From NCBI GenBank assembly GCA_029210585.1, contig JARGFP010000013.1, positions 43,931 through 107,930 on the forward strand: a DNA stretch of 64,000 nt, in the 5' to 3' direction. The stretch is from Bacteroidales bacterium (GTDB lineage: Bacteria > Bacteroidota > Bacteroidia > Bacteroidales > GCA-2748055). The position numbers and the translations under genes are program-made. Under the pieces are notes generated by a model that saw nothing but the letters and a program-made list of their open reading frames with translations, did not search any database and had not been told where the DNA came from. This document shows positions 1-7,137 of this stretch, one piece after another. Each line of letters starts with the position of its first letter. Position 1 is the first letter of the stretch.

Positions 1-871
1 GGTATAATTTTTCAAAATATTGAGTCTTACCATCTTCATAAAGCTTTTTATTGTTTAATAAATAATTCCTAGCTATATCATAATTACCTAATTCAGTATA
101 AATAGCAGCAACTCTGTAATTATATATCATTAGCAGCGCATAACTTGGCTCTAAATATTTATCATAAATATTCTTGGCAGCTCTTGTTTCTTCGAGCGCT
201 TTTTCATAGTAGTTTAATTTTTCTTCATAGGTGTCTTCATAATTAGCTAACTTACTATAAGCTTCTGCTAAAAACATATGTCTTTGAAATACTAGTTTAT
301 TATCACCAACAATTTCGAAACTTTGCAAAAACTCAATTGCTTCATTGTTTCTGTTTTGTTCTACTAGAATATTGAAGATATTGATATAGACTTGACTATA
401 TTCTAAAGAACCGATTAGATTATTCTTTCTAAAGAAATCTATACAATAATTATAATATAGTTCAGCTTCTTTGAAATCTGAGAAATTATAGTATATATTG
501 GCTTTTGTATTATAAATATAGCCTAAGAATGAAGAATTTGGGTCATAATGTACATAATACTTTTCGGCCATATTTAATCGTTCAATAGCCTCTCTATAAT
601 TATTTCTAACTCTATATACTGCTCCTAAATTTGCATTTAATCTAGCTTTAATTTCCTCGTAATCTCCACTGCCATCATTTGCAGCTAGAATGGATTCTAA
701 TGCTTTAATGTAATAAACCTCTGCACTATCAAAATTGCCAACATTATGAAAAAGATATCCTGCTTGAAATTGATCTTCAATAATATCGCTATCGAACCTT
801 ATCTGATCGGTTTGGGCAAGAGTTGCTATTGTTAGGGTGAATAATATAAGCAACGACAATACTTTTTTCAT
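1..871 (-). CDS. Exported TPR-repeat protein, C-terminal part outside the window
   Basis: Continuous open frame of 290 codons from ATG at 871 running off the left edge. I chose 871 because it gives a clean Sec signal peptide (MKKVLSLLILFTLTIATLAQ); three in-frame ATGs at 877, 886 and 892 add only a few residues. The visible part is made of tetratricopeptide-like helical pairs rich in Tyr, Asn and Glu (for example an A-x-x-Y-Y-x-K-A-L repeat near residues 43-50 and again near 225-235). Base composition is much more AT-rich than the gene block from 1.9 kb onward, which suggests separate origin. In Bacteroidota, proteins with this start (signal peptide plus TPRs) often end in a transmembrane helix and a LuxR-type HTH; that end is not visible, so a regulator role is only a guess. 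It is divergent from the small peptide gene at 1078. Confidence 0.8.
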   Translation of the reverse strand, partial: MKKVLSLLILFTLTIATLAQTDQIRFDSDIIEDQFQAGYLFHNVGNFDSAEVYYIKALESILAANDGSGDYEEIKARLNANLGAVYRVRNNYREAIERLNMAEKYYVHYDPNSSFLGYIYNTKANIYYNFSDFKEAELYYNYCIDFFRKNNLIGSLEYSQVYINIFNILVEQNRNNEAIEFLQSFEIVGDNKLVFQRHMFLAEAYSKLANYEDTYEEKLNYYEKALEETRAAKNIYDKYLEPSYALLMIYNYRVAAIYTELGNYDIARNYLLNNKKLYEDGKTQYFEKLY

Positions 872-906
872 ATACATTCGAAGCATTAACATTAAACTGA
901 TGGAAG

Positions 907-938
907 CCAAGGTAGTTTAAATTTGTTGTTTTTTCAAA
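907..938 (-). promoter_or_regulatory. Bacteroidota-type promoter for the TPR gene
   Basis: On the minus strand TTTG (938-935), a 20-base spacer, then TACCTTGG (914-907), one base off the TAnnTTTG -7 consensus. The predicted transcript start is near 900, leaving a leader of about 30 bases before the ATG at 871. Confidence 0.45.
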
Positions 939-1077
939 AAAATAAATATCACATAATCAGCAAGATAGAATTTTATTTCATTTTTTTTTCATTTTTTCGG
1001 GTAACGTTTTCAGATGTTGTGGAATAAAGGGTTGAACGATCAACAAAACAAGTATTAACCCTAATTGAAAAAACGTC

Positions 1078-1221
1078 ATGAAAACTTTTAAATCAACCAT
1101 CGAGACTTTTGCAACAGAAGCAATGACCCAGGAACAAATGAATTTTTTAAGAGGAGGAGCAGCTGGAGAACCTATCGATCTCATTATTCCTCCCAAAAGT
1201 TTAGAGACCAACAAAGGATAA
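1078..1221 (+). CDS. Double-glycine leader peptide (candidate RiPP or secreted signal precursor)
   Basis: 47 codons from ATG 1078 to TAA 1219-1221. The first 27 residues form an acidic amphipathic leader ending MTQEQMNFLRGG, matching the pattern of Bacteroidota GG-type natural-product precursors (x-T-x-E/Q-E/Q-M-x-x-L/I-x-GG), which C39-type peptidase/ABC exporters cleave after GG. The predicted core is 20 residues, AAGEPIDLIIPPKSLETNKG. It has no Cys, so lanthionine or disulfide chemistry is not expected. Ser, Thr, Asp, Glu and Lys are available for other modification, or the peptide may be released unmodified. No maturase, protease or exporter is in view; the left flank is outside the window. 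The divergent TPR gene shares its 206-bp upstream region. The function is inference; the leader motif is what I see. Confidence 0.6.
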   Translation: MKTFKSTIETFATEAMTQEQMNFLRGGAAGEPIDLIIPPKSLETNKG

Positions 1222-1775
1222 TACATTTTTTATCCAAATGGATGCAGGTAACTACCAGGCGTAATTACACATCCTTTCAGCAACGGAAACGTCCGTGCTG
1301 AACCAGACAAGAATACAATACCGGTGGCATACAGTGTATGCGGGGCCGGATGACATACACTCAGTCATGAGATGAAGCAGATCGCTGCATTTTGGAGGAT
1401 GGTCCGCAAAACTTCAGACCAGGATACTGTTGGGACAGCTTACTGTAAAGACAGTACGCTGCCAGACAGCACACTGGAAAGAAAGGAGCACCAAAGAAGA
1501 CACAGATGCTGCGGAAGATGATCCAGATCATAAGACTGGGAAGGAGTGAAACCAGGGATTGACAAATTCCAGGGATCATGAGGCTCACAAGAGCTGTGAA
1601 AAGGACATACCAGGAGCCCTACCCAGGCACCGGGAGACGTCCGGGTTCACAACACTTGACAAGGAGCTGATCAGGGGTACACCCGGGGAGCCGTTGAACG
1701 GCACCCGACGATGCCCGGGGTCGGTAAACCGGCAAAAAGCCAGGATCCTTCGCAGGAAGAAGATGAAGATCATAA
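1222..1775. other. Gap with no recognisable gene
   Basis: About 550 bases with frequent stops in all frames. Composition shifts here from the AT-rich left edge to the GC-rich interior. Short open stretches around 1361-1588 and 1559-1789 encode sequence without family features, so I treat the stretch as a junction or decayed DNA. Confidence 0.5.
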
Positions 1776-1904
1776 GCTCAGTTTTTTAACCATAATTTGC
1801 AGGGAGAAATCCGTGTATCCGTTGGCACAAAGAACATTGAGCTGATCATTGACAACCTCAAAAAGGAAAAAATGATGATTAAACTATACACATATTTGTT
1901 ATGA
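1776..1904 (+). pseudogene. 3' remnant of a gene that was coupled to the downstream TPR gene
   Basis: An open frame with no start codon near its beginning runs from just after a TAA (1773-1775) to TGA at 1902-1904. It encodes about 42 residues including GEIRVSVGTKNIELIIDNL. The last bases form a four-base ATGA overlap with the start of the next gene (ATG 1901-1903), the usual mark of translational coupling. The frame is closed upstream by stops. I infer that the 5' part of a real gene was lost, possibly the partner of the anti-sigma-like protein. The parent family is not recognised. Confidence 0.35.
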
Positions 1905-2662
1905 AACGAGACAGGCACATTATCCAGAAGTACCTCGATCATGACCTCACAGACAAGGACATGAAGAGGTTCGAAGCGGATCTTGAAAGCAGTCCCGAGC
2001 TTCAGGCAGACCTGGGATTGTACCAGGAGATTGATGAAGCACTGGCCGATACGGAAGTATTGAGCTTCAGGGATCAGCTGACGGATCTGCGGAAAGAGAC
2101 CAAGAAGAACGGAAAGAATGCGAAGGCAACGATCCGTTTTAACAAGCCCTGGCACTACGCTGCAACTGCAGCCATTGCCCTGATCCTGGCCATCGGCCTT
2201 GCTTCGGTACTTGACAGGCCGCTGAGCAACAAGGATCTTCTTAAAAAGTATTACAAGCCTTACGAGGTGGCACTGATGAACAGGTCGCTCAACGACCCGA
2301 CAACGGAAACCTACCTTACAAAGGCCAGCCTTTTCTACCAGGAAGGGGATTTCATGAATGCCATCGAGCACTTTGAGCTGTTCCTCGAGAACCAGCCCGA
2401 TAATGCCGGCGCGCAACTTTACCTCGGTATCTCTTTGTACGAAGAGGACAGGTACCACGACGCGGAAGTATCACTGAACAAAGTGGTCGATCACCAGGAC
2501 AACCTGTATGTCGACAAGGCAGAATGGTACCTGGGGCTCTGTTACCTGGCCCTGAATGAAAACGAGCGCGCACGCAGAAAATTCGCCGTACTCGCATCAG
2601 GGAACAGTGACAAGGCAGATGAAGCACAAAAATTACTGCGCAAAATCAAGGTGCGCCGGTAA
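1901..2662 (+). CDS. Membrane-anchored TPR protein with anti-sigma-like N-terminus
   Basis: 253 residues. The cytoplasmic N-terminal part (1-80) resembles anti-sigma/FecR-type N-termini of Bacteroidota (IIQKYLDHDLT...RFEADLESSPEL), without the zinc-binding Cys/His set. One transmembrane helix follows (about 88-107, AATAAIALILAIGLASVL). The periplasmic part (about 140-250) has two to three TPR units with typical A-x-x-x-L-G-x-x-L-Y and A-E-W-Y-L-G-L-C-Y repeats. In this phylum such proteins usually sit next to an ECF sigma factor; none is present here, only the truncated frame that overlaps its start. The histidine kinase at 2722 follows after 59 bases in the same direction and may be co-transcribed. 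Confidence 0.75.
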   Translation: MKRDRHIIQKYLDHDLTDKDMKRFEADLESSPELQADLGLYQEIDEALADTEVLSFRDQLTDLRKETKKNGKNAKATIRFNKPWHYAATAAIALILAIGLASVLDRPLSNKDLLKKYYKPYEVALMNRSLNDPTTETYLTKASLFYQEGDFMNAIEHFELFLENQPDNAGAQLYLGISLYEEDRYHDAEVSLNKVVDHQDNLYVDKAEWYLGLCYLALNENERARRKFAVLASGNSDKADEAQKLLRKIKVRR

Positions 2663-2721
2663 GAACAGACTTTAGAATTGGAAGATTAACAGTGTACAAT
2701 ACTGTTCAGAAAGAGGCTGCA

Positions 2722-3576
2722 ATGGACGAAAACCCAACATACGATGAGTTGATGGCTGCAAACCAGAAACTAAGGGATAAGGTGGCCTGGCTCGAAGGAG
2801 TCTACCACACCCACCGCGATGCCGGGTTGCAGGTCAGGTGCAGGTTCCTGTCGAATATCACGCACGAGATCAGGACCCCCATGAACGCAATCCTCGGGTT
2901 TTCAGACTTGCTGACGAACAGTACACTTACAGACAGCGAAAGGGAGGAATACATTGAATACATCTCCCACAACAGTAAAACGCTCTTAAAAGTAATGGAT
3001 AATATCATCGACCTGACACTCCTCGAGACCGACAATCTCGAAATGAAACAGGAGGAGGTTTTCGCCGAAGACCTGTTCAGGGAGATCTACGGGTTCTATA
3101 ACTCGAAGGTGATCAGGGGGATGAGTTACAGGGTGGCGCTGCTGATGTCGACACCCACCAGGTACAACCGGATCACAGTCAATGCCGATGGGTACAGGCT
3201 GCACAGGATCCTCGATAACCTGGTCAATAACGCGGTCACCCATCAGTGTAAAGGGGTGGTCGAAATGAAGATGGATATCAGGGACGGCAAACAGGTCCTT
3301 TTTACCATCATCAGTGAAAGAAATGAGTTGCTCGAGGAACGGGCACAAATGGTCTTTGAAAACAATGGTAACACGGATGACTGGCACAACCACCTCGATT
3401 CCACGGGCCTGGCCTACAAGCTGGCACGTGACCTGGCAAAAGCCATGGGTGGTTCTGTTGGCCTGGTGCAGGTAGACAAGAAGAGAATAGGCTTGCGCAT
3501 GGAACTACCGGTCAAGAAGATCGGTATCAACGGCAAGCACACCAAGCAAAGAAATAAATCCGCGCTGTTGAACTAA
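2722..3576 (+). CDS. Soluble sensor histidine kinase
   Basis: 284 residues from ATG 2722, preceded by AAAGAGG at a good distance; an upstream in-frame GTG at 2692 is possible but less likely. Residues 1-35 form a short coiled coil. The HisKA dimerisation helix carries the phospho-accepting H48 in THEIRTPMNAILGF. The HATPase_c domain shows the N box around residues 166-171 (DNLVNNAVTH). The G1 box is not of the usual DxGxG form, while the distal part (STGLAYKLARDLAKAMGG) is recognisable, so ATP binding may be weakened. There is no membrane segment, PAS domain or receiver in the protein. It resembles the kinase core of hybrid sensors and probably works with a separate receiver or a signalling partner. 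Confidence 0.82.
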   Translation: MDENPTYDELMAANQKLRDKVAWLEGVYHTHRDAGLQVRCRFLSNITHEIRTPMNAILGFSDLLTNSTLTDSEREEYIEYISHNSKTLLKVMDNIIDLTLLETDNLEMKQEEVFAEDLFREIYGFYNSKVIRGMSYRVALLMSTPTRYNRITVNADGYRLHRILDNLVNNAVTHQCKGVVEMKMDIRDGKQVLFTIISERNELLEERAQMVFENNGNTDDWHNHLDSTGLAYKLARDLAKAMGGSVGLVQVDKKRIGLRMELPVKKIGINGKHTKQRNKSALLN

Positions 3577-3621
3577 CGGGATTGATGAAAGGCCCCAATT
3601 AGGGTTAGATCGTTCAAAATA

Positions 3622-4041
3622 TTAAAAGGGCAGATCATCAAATCCCGAATCGTCAGCAGGCGGATCCTGGGGAAAGGGAGCTTCGTTATTGTCAGGAACC
3701 TGTGGATCCGATTTTTGCATGCCGGAAGTATCAGGGGTGATACTTGTTGATTCGTTCTCAATTTTCCAGGCATCAAGATTGGTGAAATAGGAGGTCTGAC
3801 CATCTTTCTCCCACTTTCTTCCGCGGAGGTTGAAACTTACCTTCGCCTGGTCGTTGATATTCAGCCCGTCAAGTAACCCCGTTTTGTCCTGTACAGCCTG
3901 GAATTTGATGTATTCTATAAACTCAAACCCGGTGTTGTTGGTCTCTTTAACTTCCAGGATAAACTCTCGTTTCTTGAATTTGTCTGTTACTTGCTGGGTG
4001 GGGTAGATCTCGGTGATCCGACCTGAAATTTCAAAGCTCAT
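3622..4041 (-). CDS. DUF3127 protein with SSB-like acidic tail
   Basis: 139 residues. The N-terminal ~95 residues match the DUF3127 family of Bacteroidota (opening MSFEISGRITEIYPTQQV, later SFNLRGRKWEKDGQTSYFTNLDAWKI), which looks like a small OB-type fold. The remainder is a disordered linker rich in Pro, Asp, Gln and Ser, ending DDSGFDDLPF. Single-stranded-DNA-binding protein SSB ends DDDIPF, the peptide that recruits repair and replication partners, so OB-like core plus acidic DDLPF tip suggests a nucleic-acid-binding protein using the same docking. The family's role is not established as far as I know; the tail similarity is direct observation and the function is inference. Confidence 0.75.
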   Translation of the reverse strand: MSFEISGRITEIYPTQQVTDKFKKREFILEVKETNNTGFEFIEYIKFQAVQDKTGLLDGLNINDQAKVSFNLRGRKWEKDGQTSYFTNLDAWKIENESTSITPDTSGMQKSDPQVPDNNEAPFPQDPPADDSGFDDLPF

Positions 4042-4199
4042 ATGTTGATTGTTTGTTTAATTCATGACAAAACTAATAAAAACGACTGCAATATTTCTGC
4101 AGTGAAAGAGTAATAAAGAGGAAAAGCCAAAATTCCGAATAGGAAAAAGCCAGGTCAGCATAGCGCTGGCCTGGCTTTTCAATGTTAAAAAGATGTTTA

Positions 4200-4895
4200 T
4201 TATTCTTCGATCGAAAGCAATTCTACTTCAAAAATCAATACTGCATTCGGCGGAATGGTTGGTGAAGGCGGACGCTGACCATAAGCAAGCTCTGAAGGAA
4301 TGTAGAATTTGTACTTTGATCCTACACTCATCAGTTGCAATCCCTCTGTCCAGCCCGGGATCACCTGGTTCAGTCCGAAAGTAGCCGGCTCTCCACGGTC
4401 CACACTGCTGTCGAATACCGTTCCATCAATAAGGGTACCATGATAATGTACCGTAACCCTTGATGTGTCAACGGGCATCGGTCCGTCACCTTCCCGGAGT
4501 GGCTCATACTGTAACCCTGATTCCGTGGTGAAGACGCCCTGGCGCTTTGCATTTTCAGCAAGGAATTCGACGCCTTCCTGTGATTTCTTGTTCATCACAC
4601 CCTGGATCAGTTGCATCTGCAGCATTTCCACTGTCTGGGCATCAAATACCGATGAATCATTCATCACGGTGTTGATCCCTGATCCGACCAGCGCCGGTTC
4701 AATGCCGCTGAACATGTCCGTGGTCTGGTAACCGATGGAAAGGCCCAGGAAATAACTCAGAGAATCCCAGTCATTCTGAAGATTTACCTGTGATTCAGAC
4801 TTGATCTTCTCACCGCCGATCATGCTGTTCAGAAAATATCCGCCGGCAAAAGCGACGACCGCTATGATGAGCGTTGTAAGTGTTTTGTTGTTCAT
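4200..4895 (-). CDS. FKBP-type peptidyl-prolyl cis-trans isomerase, periplasmic
   Basis: 231 residues. Residues 1-28 form a signal anchor ([21 protein letters not shown]). Residues 40-120 form the FKBP N-terminal dimerisation helices of the FklB/Mip/FkpA type ([11 protein letters not shown]...). The FKBP domain covers about 125-229 with the family motifs [45 protein letters not shown] and [11 protein letters not shown]. It catalyses cis-trans isomerisation of Xaa-Pro bonds in exported proteins and probably acts as a chaperone in the periplasm. It ends just before a gap shared with the DUF3127 gene and appears to be a single transcription unit. Confidence 0.92.
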   Translation of the reverse strand: MNNKTLTTLIIAVVAFAGGYFLNSMIGGEKIKSESQVNLQNDWDSLSYFLGLSIGYQTTDMFSGIEPALVGSGINTVMNDSSVFDAQTVEMLQMQLIQGVMNKKSQEGVEFLAENAKRQGVFTTESGLQYEPLREGDGPMPVDTSRVTVHYHGTLIDGTVFDSSVDRGEPATFGLNQVIPGWTEGLQLMSVGSKYKFYIPSELAYGQRPPSPTIPPNAVLIFEVELLSIEE

Positions 4896-4933
4896 AATGG
4901 TTGTTTAAAAATTTATTATGTGAAGCTGCGAAG

Positions 4934-5599
4934 TTAAGAAAATTTTTTCACGGCACGTGTAATCTCCCTTTTGCCGGGTGGACCGGGCAGCTTTTCGGTA
5001 GTGAATCCGGCTGCATTCAAATGCCTCCTTACCTGTCCGCGTGCCGAATACGTCGTCAGCACCGCGCCCGGAGCAGCAAGCGCAAATACCCTGCTGAACA
5101 TTTCAGCGCTCCAGAGACCGGGCTGTACCTCCGGTGCAAATGCATCGAAGTAGATTACATCAAATCCGCTTCCGGGTGCAGCCAGCCTGAAGTCGGCCTT
5201 TTCCTTGTACAGGCAGAAGGTGTCGCTGAGTTTCACCTCCACGTTCCAGGCACATCCATGGATTCTGTCAAAGATCGCGGGATCGTCACATCCCGATAAT
5301 TCTGAAAGATTCAGCAAATCCTTTTCGGCACTTGTTACAGGATATTTTTCAACCGTATGGTAATGAACCTTCCGGTCTGTCCGCGACGCGTGGATATACG
5401 TAAGCAAAACATTCAACCCAGTGCCCATCCCGTATTCCAGCACCCGCACCGGGTTTTTTTCAGAATACAGGAATCCTGTCCGGATATAAATATGCTCCGA
5501 CTCCTGCACGGCCCCATGGATGGAGTGGTAATGCTCTCCCAGTTCGGGTACAAATATCGTATGGGATCCGTCTCCTGTTCTGACCAGCTTGCGGTTCAT
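4934..5599 (-). CDS. mnmD: tRNA 5-methylaminomethyl-2-thiouridine methyltransferase MnmD
   Basis: 221 residues, equal to the methyltransferase half of fused MnmC. It shows the hallmark opening (TGDGSHTIFVPELGEHYHS, cf. D-G-S-x-T), the SAM-binding loop LEYGMGTGLNVLL and the acidic motif of DUF752 proteins, FDVIYFDAFAPEVQPGLWS. The C-terminal strand includes LTTYSARGQVRRHLNAAGF. MnmD methylates the nm5 group on U34 of tRNAs for Lys, Glu and Gln to give mnm5s2U. The FAD-dependent MnmC2 half is absent, as is usual for stand-alone MnmD in Bacteroidota, where the nm5 form can arise directly from MnmEG. Ends 38 bases from the FKBP start in the same direction. Confidence 0.93.
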   Translation of the reverse strand: MNRKLVRTGDGSHTIFVPELGEHYHSIHGAVQESEHIYIRTGFLYSEKNPVRVLEYGMGTGLNVLLTYIHASRTDRKVHYHTVEKYPVTSAEKDLLNLSELSGCDDPAIFDRIHGCAWNVEVKLSDTFCLYKEKADFRLAAPGSGFDVIYFDAFAPEVQPGLWSAEMFSRVFALAAPGAVLTTYSARGQVRRHLNAAGFTTEKLPGPPGKREITRAVKKFS

Positions 5600-5742
5600 G
5601 ATTCAAAATTAGGCATTTTCCCTTCCATTCCCCACACCCTTGCTGAAAAGGCTTCTGTCACCTGCAACCGTTGACAGTTAATAACTCCAAAAAATTTGTT
5701 AATAACTAATAAATTAAGGCTATATATATAGTGTAAATTCGT

Positions 5743-6966
5743 ATGCAAATGAGGGTCAGGTTTTACATTGAGAAGCGGAGGGGCAAGGATGGAAAGCTGT
5801 TAAAGACCAGGAGGCCGATTTTCATGACGGTCGCCTTTCATGGTAAAAGGGTCATGATTTCCACCGGAAAATTTGTTGATCTGAATTGGTGGGATCATGA
5901 GAAGCAGCAAGTGAACGAGGCATACCCCGACGCACGTCTGATCAATGTCTGGCTCGAATCGTTAGCTTATACTGCCGGCATTATCTGGAGATCGCTGGCA
6001 AGCCTGTCTGAGAAACCCGGGGCGGAGGATTTTCGAAAGGAATTTGAGCGGTTGAGGCCCCGGTTTTCAGAAGGGTTCTTTGAAGTAATGTTCCTGTTTA
6101 TGAAAGAGGGAAGTGCACGCTGGAGCAGCAGCAGCTACCGGAAGGTAAGGACCTTCTACGGACAGTTGCAGGCGTTTTCCAGGGAAACGGGCTATCCCAT
6201 GAGGTTCGACCGGATGAACGATGCATTCCTTGATACATTCAGCACCTTCCAGTCTGAGAAGGGGCTGTCGGATGTAACGGTGCAGAAGATGGTCAATACC
6301 CTGGTGTGGTTCCTGAACTGGGCAACGAAACAGGGGTACAACGTGTACTACGATTACCGCCGTTTCTACAGGTTGCTCGGGAGCAGATCCCTGCCTGTGC
6401 CGTCCCGCCCGTTGTACCTGGAATGGCAGGAGTTGATGAAGTTCCGGAACTACCGGACCGAAGTACCCAGGAAGGAACGAATATGTGACCTGTTTTGCCT
6501 GATGTGCTTCACCGGGATACGTTTCAGTGAACTGGCACACCTGCAGAAAGGAGATGCTGGAGAAAACAGCATCTTCATCAGGGGAAGGGGTAAGAAGGAC
6601 CGTGTTGTGCCGCTGAACAAGTATGCACAACATATCCTGCGCAAGTACAGGGACCGCTACTACCGCGATAACCTGGCACTTCCGCCGGCGAGCGCGGTGA
6701 CGGTGAACAAGTATTTGTCGGTCATCGGGAAGGAACTCGGGTTGTTCCGCAGGATCGGGGATACGCGTGAAGGCGTTGAAGGCAGACCGCTGTTTGAAAT
6801 GCTCACTGCCGGTGTTGCGGTGCAGACTTTCATCATGAATGCGCTCCGGCTGGAAATACCGCCGGAGGTGATTGCCGGACTTACCGGTGTGCAAAGTGAC
6901 CAGCGGATCGCGCTGCTCAGACAGGAAATTGCAAATGAAGAAATAAAAAAGTTCAATGACATATAA
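5743..6966 (+). CDS. Tyrosine-recombinase-fold protein lacking the catalytic residues
   Basis: 407 residues with the layout of Bacteroidota phage-type integrases: arm-binding domain (1-70, basic with RFYIEKRRGKDGK), SAM-like core-binding domain (about 100-205), and catalytic-fold domain (about 220-400). The first catalytic Arg (R260 in CFTGIRFSELAHL) and the hairpin Lys (K284/K285 in RGRGKKDRVVPL) are kept. In the box usually written S-H-T-x-R-R-T-F the protein reads LTAGVAVQTF, so His becomes G357 and Arg becomes V360. The later T-G-H becomes TGV (V383), and no Tyr remains in the last ~24 residues. It should still bind DNA but cannot cleave it. Neighbours are housekeeping genes and no att repeats are seen, so domestication as a DNA-binding protein is more likely than a live element. 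Confidence 0.8.
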   Translation: MQMRVRFYIEKRRGKDGKLLKTRRPIFMTVAFHGKRVMISTGKFVDLNWWDHEKQQVNEAYPDARLINVWLESLAYTAGIIWRSLASLSEKPGAEDFRKEFERLRPRFSEGFFEVMFLFMKEGSARWSSSSYRKVRTFYGQLQAFSRETGYPMRFDRMNDAFLDTFSTFQSEKGLSDVTVQKMVNTLVWFLNWATKQGYNVYYDYRRFYRLLGSRSLPVPSRPLYLEWQELMKFRNYRTEVPRKERICDLFCLMCFTGIRFSELAHLQKGDAGENSIFIRGRGKKDRVVPLNKYAQHILRKYRDRYYRDNLALPPASAVTVNKYLSVIGKELGLFRRIGDTREGVEGRPLFEMLTAGVAVQTFIMNALRLEIPPEVIAGLTGVQSDQRIALLRQEIANEEIKKFNDI

Positions 6967-7050
6967 AAAATTAGCAGTAAAGTAACCGCCTGTCTTTAAC
7001 TCCTGTCTCTACCAAGGGTTAGAATTTGCTGCAATTACTGACAGGTGTGT

Positions 7051-7080
7051 GCCCGGATTCAGGAGGTCCGGGCTTTTTTA
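7051..7080 (+). terminator. Rho-independent terminator after the integrase-like gene
   Basis: Perfect 7-bp stem GCCCGGA (7051-7057) / TCCGGGC (7067-7073), 9-base loop, then TTTTTT. The T-run is on the plus strand only, so it serves the gene ending at 6966 and not the convergent gene ending at 7138. Confidence 0.75.
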
Positions 7081-7137
7081 TTGCATTGCCGCCGCCCGGG
7101 CCCACGCTTCATCCCGGGAATGACTTACAGGAACTTG

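Noticed and set aside
1361..1789. Small genes in the gap before the TPR protein
   Set aside because: Open stretches on both strands lack family features and their composition looks like decayed DNA.
5600..7020. Integrase-like gene as sign of a live mobile element
   Set aside because: No flanking att repeats, no tRNA target, no mobility or cargo genes; the protein lacks the catalytic residues and its neighbours are housekeeping genes.
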